Shown here in pieces: positions 13,501 to 23,500 of a stretch of 64,000 nt of DNA. Within the stretch, counting starts at the first letter, position 1; every line of letters starts with the position of its first letter. The stretch covers positions 14,191,694 to 14,255,693 of the forward strand of contig CM119267.1 in NCBI GenBank assembly GCA_051294375.1, in the 5' to 3' direction. The stretch comes from Paraspadella gotoi (Eukaryota > Chaetognatha). The notes under the pieces are model-generated. The model searched no databases. It was not told the origin of the DNA and worked only from the letters and a program-made list of their open reading frames with translations. The translations under genes were made by a program, and so were the position numbers.

Positions 13501-14380
13501 TGAGAAAATTAAATATTTAACAATAAACAAGCGTGAAGTTCTTTTTCATTGTCTTTTCCGACATAAGGGTGTCTCGTCAATAATGCACCCCCAAGAGATC
13601 CAGATGCGGTAACCCAGTGATGTCGATGTTGTTACAAGTAACAGCCCTTTTCCTTAAATTCATTTTATATATATTCGGGGAAAAATAAAAAAAGAAGTGA
13701 CAGTTATTTGAGTAATACTTTGTGGCGATTCTTCGTACGACGACGTGCCGAGTCGTCACACCCTTTCCTAATGATTTTTCGCGAGCCAATCAAAAGTTGA
13801 CGCTCGACGTGGGGCGATGTCGGCCAAGTTACTTAACGGGCGCTGCCAAAATTAAAACCTCACTTTTTTTTGTTTTCGAGTTCTGAGAAGTGCTTTTGTC
13901 ATCGACATTATAGTCAGTGCGCAGAACTCGGTATATTTTTAACTTTTTGGGGTTTGCCGTTCCGTTTTTAACGAGTGTTCATAACTAAATCATATTTATG
14001 ATTTATATCATATTAAATGTGAATAGCGTCACTAGCGTTACTATTATCTATTTTTAATCTCTCCCTTTTTTCTTCCTCTTTCTCTCCCTCTACGATAAAA
14101 AGCTAATTTGGGAACCGAGTTTCGAATCTCGAAGAATGCAACTGGACCGGTTAGAGAGAGAGAGAGAGTCCCTCGCTGCACGAGAAAAACTGTTGCCCGT
14201 CGCTCTGTTAAAAAATAAGCAATTAATTCGTTCAAGAAATCGAAACGAATACGAAAAGATGATGAAAAAAGGGTGGAGCTTAATCATTGTCATCTCATTA
14301 CCCCCCACCCCCAATCTTATCTTCGTTCTCCAAACTCTCGTTGTGACTGACACAACTAAACATTTTCTTTTCCTCTGATC

Positions 14381-14437
<57 letters not shown>

Positions 14438-14755
14438 CTCTCTCATTGTTCCCTTCCTTTTGCATTCTTTTCAGGTACAACTACAAGTTTTACTTCAACT
14501 GCCGCTGGTATTTGGAGTCCCGCAACACAACCGGGTGCGACCGGTACGAGCCTCCCGGTCCGGCATACGTCTTCGGCGATCCCCATTTCAGGACCTTCAA
14601 CAACTCCGCCTACACTTTTAACGGGAAGGGAGAGTATCGCCTGCTGGAATGCGACAACATTAAGTTCCGAATGCACGGACTCTTCGAGCAGGCGCCGAAC
14701 AATACTTGTGAGGATACGGAAATGTGACGGTTGCAGTTCTAAGGATTAGTCTCGA

Positions 14756-14793
<38 letters not shown>

Positions 14794-17700
14794 TGGGAGA
14801 TTTGAGCCGCGGGTGTCCCTTCGCCGGGTATTTTCTCTTCGCCTTTCCGATCAGTGGGAGTCACTCTGTATTTTTTAATGGGTCTTTGATTGAATGAATG
14901 ACTGGCCGGTCTTTGAAGGGGGAAAAAGCACGGATGTATAATTTTTGAACTTATGCTTTAAATATTAGTTTTTATTATCATTTTTATGAAAAGTTAATAA
15001 ATGATAGAAGAGAAGTAAAATAAATAAATGAATGAATTAATTACTGTTACGCTTGACTCGATCGCCTCTCGCGATACAGATTTTTTAATGAATGAAATTA
15101 GCGAGCGAAAGAAAAAAGAAAGATCTTGCTGGGCCAGGTCGTCCACCCGAGCTTGACAAAAGTTCTCTTCTCGCCCACTCGAGCCGAGACCGCATGAATG
15201 ACGATTGCTGTATAAAAATCTAAGCGCTCCACCCTTCGACGGCTAGGATATTAAATTTTTGTGTGTGTGTGTTGAGTTAACGATCTCTGAGAAAGAAAAA
15301 AAAGAAAAAGACAGAGAGAGAGAGAGAACTTCATAAAATCGGTGAAACCGTTAACGTCGGAGCTTTTAATTTTTTTACGAGGCGGATGGATGCTTTTTAC
15401 ATAGTCGGTTGAAATCCTTCTCCAAAAAAAAAAATCTCTCTGCGAAAGTGAAAAAGACGCTTCCCAGCGATTCAAATTGAAGTTGACGACTACTTCCTCC
15501 CCTCCCCACTGTTCTTTTTCTCCGCTCTGACCCCTTTCCCTCCGCGCAACCCCCTCATTCTCACACTCCTTCACCTCTAGACGGTCAGGTCAACGCGACC
15601 GGACTGACGGCCGTGGCGATGAAGGAAGGATCCCGCGGGTCAGAAGTAGAAGTCAGGGTCAACCTACCGTCGTGTCGCTGGCGCAACCGATTGCAGATCA
15701 TCGTCGACGATCACGAAGTTCTTTTCAACAGCTCGCTCAACAAGTGGCAGTGGTTCACCAGTGAGTACAGTTTCGTTTGTCTCAGAATCGCGGGCTTTAT
15801 AGTGCGTGGGAAAAAATCAGCAAGTTAGTAGCCATGGGTACAAGCCTTTAAAGTGAACCCTTAACTACTGCGGTCAGTGAATTTGCAAATGCACTGTGTC
15901 CTTCGCTCGCCCCCCTCACCTTTATTCTCCCGATTTTATTCGTAATTCGTGAATCCACCAAGCTTGCCCACTGCCCTGTCATTGGTCAATGTTCAATGGT
16001 CAACTTTCAACGGCGATTCACTTTTTTTTTACCCTCGACTTTTTCCACGGCCATTCATCATCGTTCCTAACGAAAGAGAACGCGTTGGTGGTCGTCCACT
16101 TAAGTCATAAAAATTAGACGAATATCGCGTTTTTGTAATTGAGCTAAAATGAAAACGTCGACGTTTTCAGCCAACTTTTTGTACCCCCTTTTTTTTGGTG
16201 GGGGATATCCTTGAGAAAATGGTCTTAAGTTTCCCGCCGCTTTAAAGTCTGGGGCCCAGTCTGGAGTGTTCCTATTTTACATCGCCGATATTCTTAAGGA
16301 AAATTTCGAAAGTTATAAGGTAATTGTTAATAGTTCTAATTGCAAAAGAAAAACATATTCTTTCTCTCTCTAAGTCTCTCTCTCTCTTCTCTCTCTCCCT
16401 CTCTTCTCTCTCTCCTTAAGCGAACACTTTCAATTTCCACAGCGGCAGGAGTTTTAATTACCAGTCAATCGTAAATCTCTCCCCGATAATCAAGACGACG
16501 ACATTTCGCTCCGCCGCCTTAGCACAGCGGCGGCCGCGTCGGCAGCGGCTGCTGCGGATTGGGCGTCGAGGTCGTCGATGAACGCGTCGACGAAACTGGG
16601 GAACTCAGACGATCGACGACTACGAAAAAACGAAAAAAGAATTAGGCTTAAAATGAAGATTGTTGATTATTCTTCAGATAATGACTTAAACCCGAGTGTT
16701 TTGACCCTTTATTCGACGATACACGCGATGATCCCCGCTTCTTAATTGATTTCCCATTAATGTCGTCTTATTTCGACTTCCGGTGTAATCTAATCTAATA
16801 AGCGCTGTACTTCCTCCGATCTCAGTGATGAAACGAAATCGTCACGTTCATGTACTCGAGACGGTACGGTAGCCAGACAATGATCGAAACACCGTGACTT
16901 GTAGCGTTTAAGGAACAGTAGGTGTAGCGCATAAAGATGCCACTAAAAACCGTACACTCACCTCTCTCTCTCTCTCTCATCTTGTCTCTCTCTCTCTCTC
17001 TCTCTCTCTCTTAGATCTTTCGATCTTCGGTGAGACGGACGACAACCAGAACACGAACGTTACGCTGATGTTTCCTTCCGGAACCGGTATTCAAGTCGTC
17101 GAGTCTTTCGGTCTCTTGCACGTTTACGTCAGCGCCTCGCCATGGTTCTACGTGAGTTCATTTTTTCTTCCTTTCTTTCTTTATTTTTTTTTCGCTTTAT
17201 CTATTTTGTTCTATATACCATTGGTGGTGGTAACTAGTAGTTTACAAGGTTCCAACTTAAAGGACAGTGACTTCTGACTTTTTAGTCGAGTTCTACTCAA
17301 CCTTTAAAGAAGGCTGAAAAGAGTTGGCTCATATTAATTTTGTATGAATTACTGAATATTGATCTATTTATTTTCATAATACCTTTCACTTTCTCTTCTT
17401 TCTAGCGCCGCACAGAAGGTTTATTTGGCTACTGGGACCGCTTCAAGGACAACGATCTGATGTTGCCGACCAGCGACGAAGGTCACTGGATCACCAACCT
17501 TGACCACGAAAACATCTTCAAGCAGTTCGGGATCTACTGGCGAATTCAGTCTGAGCGAGAGTCTGTGCTGACGCGGCCCATCGGGCGCAACTTTTCGTGG
17601 ATTCATTTGACGTACAACTTGAGGGAGTTTTATCCACATTTCGGTCTTCCACCAATGCCAAAGAACACCTCGTTCACTGGTAGGGAGGGTTGAAGGGTTA

Positions 17701-20700
17701 TCAATTTATGCTCCTGGTCTAAATTGATATGGAGAAGAAGAGGAACATCCGAAAAATCGCCCAGGAAAAGTGTAACATTAAACAAAACAATAAAAGCCTA
17801 TTTCCGGTTAATTAAGATGGCCTTTAAAAAAATATCCGTAAAAAAGCCACGTTGACAACGAGGGCTGAGTAACTTTGGCAGAAAAAGCCGGAAAGCAATT
17901 AAATTTAATATCGGTTAAAATTGAGCGAATTAAGTCGAATGCTTTTTTAAAATTTATGCCTCTTTTTATTGGTTCTGTGCCAACACTTTTTTTTAAAAAT
18001 TACTCTGGATTAACCGTAGGGTCTCCGCTCTCAATCGGCCGACGCCGGGAGAATAGAGATCATTAAGAAAATCCTGGTTCGAGGTTTTTGGCAAATAAAC
18101 CAACTTCTGCAAATCTTTTTTAAACTATTTTTTCTGTCTTTCTTTCTTTCTTTTTTCTCTTCTCTCTTTTACTCTATTGCTCGGTTTATTAAATATTTTC
18201 CAATCTGTCTAATCTTAGCGCAATTCAAATGGTTACTAACCGTTAGTAGTTACGAGGTAAGGTACAATCTTCTCTCACGGCCCCTTTACTTTTCTAAATG
18301 CTGATAAGCCCAAACCCCTCCTCCAACAGAGGCCGACGTCCAACGCGTTTGTCAAATGAGTTCGGGAGAGTTGAACCTCGAATGCGCCTACGATTACCGA
18401 TCGACAGCCAATCGCCCACTTGCCGAAGCCACGAAGCTGCAATACGATTGGTGGAACGCTGTTTACGAAGGCGTTAAACCAGGTCTCGTCGCGATAGCTG
18501 TTATCCTTTTATTGAGGCGTCTTCGTAATTGTAATTGTAAAGTTTATTTTCCGAAAAAATATAGTTCTCTTTGACGGTAAAAAAGATTTAATTTTACGAC
18601 GAGAACGAAGATGGTTAAAAAAATAAAAGTTTTTTTTTTCTTGGGACGTTTTAGCTTTGACGGCTTTGGTTAAGGGTTTATAATTTGAATTTAATGAATA
18701 GAAAGGGCGCGGATACATGCTGGAGAAGAAGCTATTCAATTACTAAATACTACCGCAAAAGATATTTACTGTTGACGCTTTTAAAACAGTAAAACAGTCT
18801 AATTGATTTTGGTTAAAAATAATGTTTCAGGATCCTGGATCCTCTTTCCATTCGCATCGTGCGGAAATATTTTATTCTCTAGAAATAGGTTGATTGCTAA
18901 AAAATAAATAAACAAGGGACATATTAGAAACTAGAACCTTAAAACGATTAGGTCAAACGACAACGACCGAAGCGCTTAGCGACAAACTCGACGGCTTTTC
19001 TTTTTAAAATCGGGTCCTTCGTCGAATCTCAACTCTTAGTCTTACTCTTGGCAATAATTGGCGAGGCGCTAGTGTCAATTAGTCGGGGTCGAAAATGATT
19101 TAGGGGAGGTTATGGTTGTTTGACCCGGCCTCGTTGTGGAGTCAAAACATGTAAAGCCCAGATGGAGAAGCTTAACTTTAAAAATTTTAAACTTGTTAAA
19201 TTTTTTCAATTTATTTTATTTTGATTATTTTTTATTGCTGAGTTTTAAATGAGATGAAACTTGAAAGGAGCTTCGTCTGGTTTCAGATTGAACGAAAGGA
19301 AGGGATAAGAAATATTAGTAAATCGGTCAAAATGTTTATTCTTTGCCTTTGAGGAAGATAATCTTAATTGATGCGAAAGCTTATTAACGAAATGATGAAG
19401 CTATTTTTAATTAGTGTTAAATAGATAAAAATTTGTGTCTTTCTTTTCAAGTCGAGAATCTAAAAAGGTAAAATCCGTATTTTTAATGCAATATTTATTT
19501 ATTTAATTATTATTTATTCTCCCAGTCAACTCCTGCGGCGTTCTTCCCGTCCGCGGAGACTGGGAAGGAGCGACCCGATTTCCCCAAAGCTACATGTCGG
19601 GCGACTCCATCAAAGTCTCTTGCAAGAAGGGCTACAACTTTTGGGGTCAGGAAAACTGGCATTGCAACCAGGAAGGCGACTGGGAGGGCAGCAGTTGGGG
19701 ACGAGACGAGGAGTGGCCAATGTGCATGAGTGCGTAAATTCGGAAGAAGTTCTCCACGTTGATTCTTATTGAATTTTAATTATTAATTAACGGTTTTCTC
19801 AGCCATCCGACACACGGCGGAATATTCTGGCATGGTCGGTGGCGCCGCCCTCGCCGGCTTAATTCTCATCTTGATCACGCTATTTTGGCTGCTGAAGAAA
19901 AATAAAACGGCGGCGCCTAGACAAAGGTAAAGTCTCCCCTTCCATGTTTATGGGTTTTTTCTGCTATTAATACCTTTTTTTTCCTTCGAGCCATGATTTT
20001 TTTTTATTTATTGTAAAGGGGAAAAAAATTAACCGTAGAAGACATTAAAATACTGCTAAAAATTGCGAATCATTTAGTATGTTAATGTCAAAACAAACAA
20101 ATTACTATATAAAACCGCTCCTTAAAAACTGATTAAATTTTTTTTTTCCGTCTTCTTTGTTTTTCTTTCTCGCTTCATTGTTCGGCGTTCGGGGATTAAG
20201 ACAAGTTAATTGAAGCGATTTTAGAGAACCAGGACAATTCAGTTTTTTTTTTTTCTCTCTCTTTGCTTAAATCTCGATCTAACGGCGTCACTACATTCCA
20301 TACGTACCACACGGTTTTCAAAATGCAATCATCGATTCCTTATTTTTTGCGCCTTTTAAGATCCACTTTCTTTTTGTTTTAGAATATCTTTCGATCACTT
20401 CTTTAACCAAACTGGTTTTCATCCACTGATCAAAGAATTTTCCTCCTCTGTTCCCCCCCTCCTTGATTTTCTTATATAGTTAAACTGCTCAAAACTCTTC
20501 GGAATGTGAAATTATTTTTTTCAATACGTTTTACGTCGTTTTTCGTTCGTTTTACTTCTTCGGATTTTCTGCCTTAATGTAATCTTTTTCCTTGATGTGA
20601 TTTCTGTTACGTTAGGTTTAAAATATTAGTTTGACAAAAAAAGATGTGGCTCATTGCGTGGCAGCACCGCGAGACGTACGATCCAGTGAGATCGCGATCG

Positions 20701-20782
20701 TTGATGCAGCGAAATCGATAACAACAACTGCAAACTTAACCGTCTCGTCTCGGAAAACACGTGTCGAAACGACCCCAGAGTC

Positions 20783-20834
<52 letters not shown>

Positions 20835-22863
20835 TTTTCCATTCTCTCTCATCCTTGCTTCCCGTTTCCTCTAAAACAAGAACTAACTTTTTTTTTCCGG
20901 TGCGGATTCTTTATTCTTCAAAAAATGATCGTAGTCGTCGTCGTTGTCGTCGCCGATTTCTATCTTCCTTTCTTTTCATGTCCGATCAACCGAGACTTTT
21001 ATATGGAAGGTTCGTCGTCTTTGTTACTGTGTTTCTGTTGTTGTTGTTATTTGTTGATAAGTTCATTACTCGTAATACTCTTTGTCCTTTGCTTGAAAAT
21101 ATCAAAATACTCATTTTCTGACTCTCCCTTATGATTATTGTAATTTCAGTTCTTTGCTAAGCACGTCTCTTGTATTTCGTGTGAAAAAGAAATCCGTTTC
21201 CTCAATAGATGAGATCAAATTCGGTGGGAAGCGACAGACAGGAAACGAAAATAGGTTTTGTCTGAGAAAAAAACCTGTCTTCTGTTTAATGTGCACAGGA
21301 TTTTAATTAACTCATTTTGTTTTCTTTATTTTTTATTTTTTCATTGTTACTTCCTTATCTAATATTGCATTTTTTAAAGGCTTTTTTATGGATTTTATTT
21401 GTTGTATTTCATCTTTTGTGCTATCAGCTGCCAAGCGAGTACTCGCAACTCTATAAGCCACTTTTTGGTCGGTCGGTCTATCGATCTGTTCCATTTACCT
21501 TTAAAATTCTTACAACTTGGGTTGTATATTAATTTGGTTAATATTTAATAGAAAAGTAAATAACCATAAGATGCATAATTTGTATAAGTTTATACTTACA
21601 ATGTTACCAAATCATTTTAAATGCAATTATATATTAAAAAATATAGATTAATTCATTGTGTATAGACTTTCGATTTCGTTGTTTATGGGCATTAGGAGAA
21701 AAACAATTTTTATTTGTTTTGACAACGAATTTTAGTGATAACATGTCTGTCAAATTGTCACTAAAATTCGTTGTCAAAACAAATAAAAATTGTTTTTCTC
21801 CTAAGATTAATTCATATAATACTGATTCATTTTACTTACTACTTAGCAGAGATTGAGAAGTATCATTAAACACTTATTGTATGTTATAGATGCATAGTCA
21901 TTTGACTATGTAAAAAGGTAGTTATATGATCAGAAAGTTATTGCTAATTATTTTTCATAATTATGTATGTAATCACATAATCATTAGGAAATGCATCCAT
22001 TTAAGTGAGTTACTGTGGCGCAACACCTTGAACTTGCCGGTTGTTGTTTTCTTTATTTTTGAACTTTGAATGTTTTCGATCGATCGATGAGACATCGGTT
22101 TTGTTGCCTACGTGCTCGAGCCTCGAAACGGTGGCCATTTCAAATCGATTTGTTCTGCGGAAAAGATAGAAAAAGTTCGTGCCGAGACATAAACGCGAGT
22201 TTAATGAAAAATTCATTTTCCTCATCTCAAATTTATTTTTCCGCTAACTTAATGTGCGAGCATAGTATGAAATTGGTACAACCAATATAAAAATTATCCA
22301 TCCATTTAATAAATAAGCTATCTTGTCCCTGACTTTGGACAGGCATTGGTGGTTTAAGGCCTCCATCACACTTGCAAGATAATAACATAACAGGTTTCTG
22401 CAAGCTTTTAATCAAGCCTCTCTCACAGACTTGTTTATTCACTCCCAGTGAACCTGGCTTCCCTATCAATGAAGTGGTATAATATTTCAAAGAATGTTTC
22501 AATTGTATGAAAAGACCATATGAGACTGACTATTTCTGTGTACGTAGATTCAAAGAGATTTCCCTTTCCCTTTCATTCCCTGTCCATTCGTCCCACCGCC
22601 CTACCCACACCACCGCCTCTTCCCCCACGCCCCACAGCCCGTACCGCCACGACTACGACGACGACTTCTACGACGACGGACCCGACGGCGTCGTCATGTC
22701 CGACAAGGAACGTCGCAATCTCCGCTTGGCGGAGAAGGAAAGCAGCTCGCTGACGTCCTCGTCCCGCGGCGTGGAGGCCGCGCCCGGTGAGACCACGCCC
22801 TTTGGCGTCGTTGCGGCGGCGAAGAGAGACGAGAAAGGATACGTGGAAACGGAGGGACTGTGA
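2017..22863 (+). CDS. Mesh-like septate-junction membrane protein (NIDO-AMOP-VWD-sushi-TM), 19 exons
   Basis: Exons with consistent phase: 2017-2083, 2221-2390, 5517-5721, 6686-6867, 7058-7195, 7315-7492, 7576-7824, 8693-8869, 9096-9285, 12524-12805, 12868-13083, 14475-14707, 15581-15760, 17015-17151, 17406-17679, 18330-18482, 19526-19729, 19803-19926, 22638-22863. All introns are GT-AG and the total is about 1194 residues. The order is signal peptide (1-21), NIDO-like region (about 100-265), Ig-like Cys region (about 315-400), Cys-rich AMOP (about 545-690), VWD with a GDPHF motif near residue 720, a four-Cys sushi domain (about 1013-1078), a membrane helix (about 1085-1107) and an acidic tail. 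This order is that of insect Mesh and vertebrate SUSD2-like proteins. Drosophila Mesh builds smooth septate junctions; that role here is inferred. Start choice: the ATG at 2017 opens a clean signal peptide. An acyltransferase gene sits in intron 9. Confidence 0.85.
2748..3290. repeat. Degenerate 18-bp tandem array (minisatellite)
   Basis: About 30 imperfect copies of an 18-base unit, AAATTATGCCAGTTGACC with variants, run for roughly 540 bp inside intron 2. Because 18 is divisible by three, stretches stay open and mimic a repeated hexapeptide frame. The absence of start context and the flanking intron boundaries argue against coding. Confidence 0.9.
3840..4230 (+). repeat. Pyrimidine-rich low-complexity tract
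   Basis: About 390 bp of almost pure C/T on the plus strand without a strict repeat unit. It gives long Phe/Leu/Ser-rich reading frames in all three plus frames, the mark of strand asymmetry rather than coding. Confidence 0.85.
4332..4375. repeat. Short inverted repeat (hairpin)
   Basis: Two arms of about 19 bases, ATCGACAG/ATTTTGCGGAAA and its near reverse complement, flank a few bases. This could be the remnant of a small inverted-repeat element. Confidence 0.6.
5088..5140 (+). repeat. Dispersed repeat, family D (copy 1)
   Basis: The segment around GACTCTATGACTTACTTCTTGG and GGTCAGTCGTG matches pieces at about 21428-21492 (same strand) and about 23697-23752 (opposite strand). All carry an AACTCTATAAG(T/C)CAC-like core followed by TTTCGGTC/TTTGGTCGGTC. 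Confidence 0.5.
5254..5312 (+). repeat. Dispersed repeat, family C (copy 1, short)
   Basis: A roughly 60-bp segment with GGTACAACCAATATAAAAAT and AATAAATAAGCTATCTTG recurs at 6357-6420 (diverged), 22262-22470 (extended) and 35212-35415 (opposite strand, extended). Confidence 0.75.
5722..6685 (+). other. Intron 3 of the Mesh-like gene
   Basis: The 0.96-kb intron contains a (CT)n tract (about 5990-6040, then TTTCTC units to 6066) and a diverged family C repeat (6357-6420). It ends in a pyrimidine-rich tract and CCCAG. No further exon is visible. Confidence 0.7.
7208..7290. repeat. (GA)n microsatellite in Mesh-like intron 5
   Basis: Nearly the whole 119-bp intron between exons 7058-7195 and 7315-7492 is GA dinucleotides, starting about 13 bases after the donor. 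Intron 6 (7493-7575) is likewise mostly (CT)n, at about 7505-7542. Confidence 0.95.
7825..8692 (+). other. Intron 7 of the Mesh-like gene
   Basis: This 0.87-kb intron starts with a GTCGTC/CATCGT-rich stretch (about 7850-7895), is otherwise AT-rich, and ends in a C(11) run followed by a pyrimidine tract and TTAG. I see no gene in it. Confidence 0.65.
9771..11741 (+). CDS. WS/DGAT-like O-acyltransferase, nested in a Mesh-like intron (2 exons)
   Basis: Exons 9771-11220 and 11530-11741 join G|GTTTGT to AAAAAAG|AT in phase and give 553 residues. The protein has an N-terminal hydrophobic anchor (about 3-30), then a condensation/acyltransferase fold with the diagnostic HHxxxDG motif near residues 213-219 (His-His-Ala-Ile-Ile-Asp-Gly). 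Its length and motif position fit the wax-ester synthase/diacylglycerol acyltransferase (WSD) superfamily, which transfers fatty acyl groups from acyl-CoA to alcohols or diacylglycerol. Substrate cannot be told from sequence. The gene lies on the same strand, wholly inside intron 9 of the Mesh-like gene (9286-12523). It has its own stop and an AATAAA at 11877-11882, so it is probably an independent transcript. If exon 1 were read through without splicing it would stop at 11279. Confidence 0.8.
11275..11375 (+). repeat. Telomere-like GGTTTAGGGTTA repeats
   Basis: Several imperfect units of GGTTTAGGGTTACGGGT or similar lie within the acyltransferase intron (11221-11529). The TTTAGGG/TTAGGG core resembles telomeric DNA, but units are 16-18 bases and degenerate, so an interstitial minisatellite is the safer reading. 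Confidence 0.7.
11877..11882 (+). terminator. Polyadenylation signal AATAAA of the nested acyltransferase gene
   Basis: A canonical AATAAA lies 135 bases after the acyltransferase stop codon in AT-rich DNA. It lies inside the Mesh-like intron, so long Mesh-like transcripts must pass it unprocessed. Confidence 0.55.
11883..12523 (+). other. Rest of Mesh-like intron 9
   Basis: AT-rich DNA with TTTATT-rich simple sequence (about 11950-12055). No coding signal until the pyrimidine tract and TTCCAG before the AMOP exon at 12524. Confidence 0.6.
13084..14474 (+). other. Intron 11 of the Mesh-like gene
   Basis: This 1.4-kb intron ends in a (CT)n tract (14383-14444) that doubles as the polypyrimidine tract of the VWD exon at 14475. 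A (GA)n piece lies at 14154-14168. The plus and minus reading frames here are short and unsupported. Confidence 0.65.
14708..15580 (+). other. Intron 12 of the Mesh-like gene
   Basis: It begins shortly after the donor with a (GA)n tract (about 14758-14790) and carries a short (GT)n (about 15260-15271). I found no additional exon. Confidence 0.6.
15761..17014 (+). other. Intron 13 of the Mesh-like gene, with a GC-rich island
   Basis: It contains a GC-rich block at about 16495-16620 that is unlike its AT-rich surroundings, and (CT)n tracts at about 16370-16415 and 16962-17010. The second tract runs into the acceptor CTCTTAG. The GC block is open on the minus strand with an Ala-rich frame, but without neighbouring exons I do not call a gene. 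Confidence 0.55.
17680..19525 (+). other. Introns 15 and 16 of the Mesh-like gene
   Basis: Two introns (17680-18329 and 18483-19525) surround exon 18330-18482. Both are AT-rich. Neither shows strong repeats or a second coding segment. Confidence 0.6.
21692..21804. mobile_element. Perfect 47-bp inverted repeat (possible MITE or foldback element)
   Basis: Arms at 21692-21738 and 21758-21804 are exact reverse complements of 47 bases, separated by a 19-base spacer. The outer ends read TTAGGAGAAAAAC and its complement. Such long identical arms in an intron fit a recent foldback/MITE insertion; no transposase gene is present. Confidence 0.75.
22262..22470 (+). repeat. Dispersed repeat, family C (long copy)
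   Basis: About 200 bp matching the reverse complement of 35212-35415 over most of its length. Shared blocks include the AATAAATAAGCTAT segment, CTGCAAGCTTT, AATCAAG(C/A)CTCTCTCAC and TTATTCACTCCCAG, then CTGGCTTCCCTA. Short copies lie at 5254 and 6357. Confidence 0.8.
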
Positions 22864-23334
22864 AAACAATGTGGAAAGGTGTGGGGACAGGAGAAAAAAT
22901 TTTTTTTTTTTTTTTTTTTTTTTTGTTGCTCGTAGGGAAAAAATTGAATTAAGCGGGGTTTTTTTGTTTGTTTTTTTTAAATGAAAATAGCATAAAGTAA
23001 CAAGTTTGACGCAATTAAAGTTTGATACAGAGAAATTTAAAAAAAATTAATAGTTTATTGGCCCAAGGAGAAGAGAGCATCGAAAAAAAATTGAGTTTTC
23101 CTTTTAAAAAAAAATGCATTCTATTAGTTAATAAATAATTTCACACAGCACCAGTTCGTTCTTTTTTATATCTAATTGCCTTCTTTGGAATTCGTATAAC
23201 AAATTTCGCGAGAATTTGTACATAAAATAAAAAAATCATCTGACTCAATTCATGATCTTTTTAATTTAAATTAAAAGATAATCAGCTCAATTTAAAATAC
23301 ATTTATTATTAATGAACTATGGTGGACTAAAATC

Positions 23335-23500
23335 CACCAACCGCTCGTCAGCGGCCATTGGTGCATGAGGCTAATCATTCGCTTCCTTACCCAAAGGTCC
23401 TGGGTTCTAGCCCGGTTGTCGCTTAGCAGTCAAGAAGGACGGGGCGCTTAACCCCCCCGTAATACGCCTGATCCGAAGCTCAGGGACTGCTTATATTGAA
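23335..23500 (+). mobile_element. tRNA-derived SINE, family 2 (copy 1)
   Basis: A B-box-like GGTTCTAGCCC at 23403-23413 follows a GTGCATGAGG-type A-box region about 40 bases upstream. A downstream block, GATCCGAAGCTCAGGGAC, recurs in the fragment at 26808-26905. The layout is that of a SINE with an internal RNA polymerase III promoter; cloverleaf folding was not attempted in full. Confidence 0.6.

Larger units (their letters stand above)
19927..22637 (+). other. Intron 18 of the Mesh-like gene, between membrane helix and tail
   Basis: This 2.7-kb intron separates the membrane-helix exon from the tail exon. It holds a (CT)n tract (about 20788-20832), a family D repeat (about 21428-21492), a 47-bp perfect inverted repeat (21692-21804) and a long family C repeat (22262-22470). 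The last-exon phase (two bases from the helix exon plus one) is satisfied. Confidence 0.7.

Noticed and set aside
20631-21134. 167-residue plus-strand frame in Mesh-like intron 18
   Set aside because: It runs through a (CT)n tract giving Ser-Leu repeats and has no splice-consistent partner.
22573-22869. 98-residue minus-strand frame
   Set aside because: It mirrors the Asp/Ser-rich tail exon of the Mesh-like gene, whose phase and homology to the first copy fix the plus strand.
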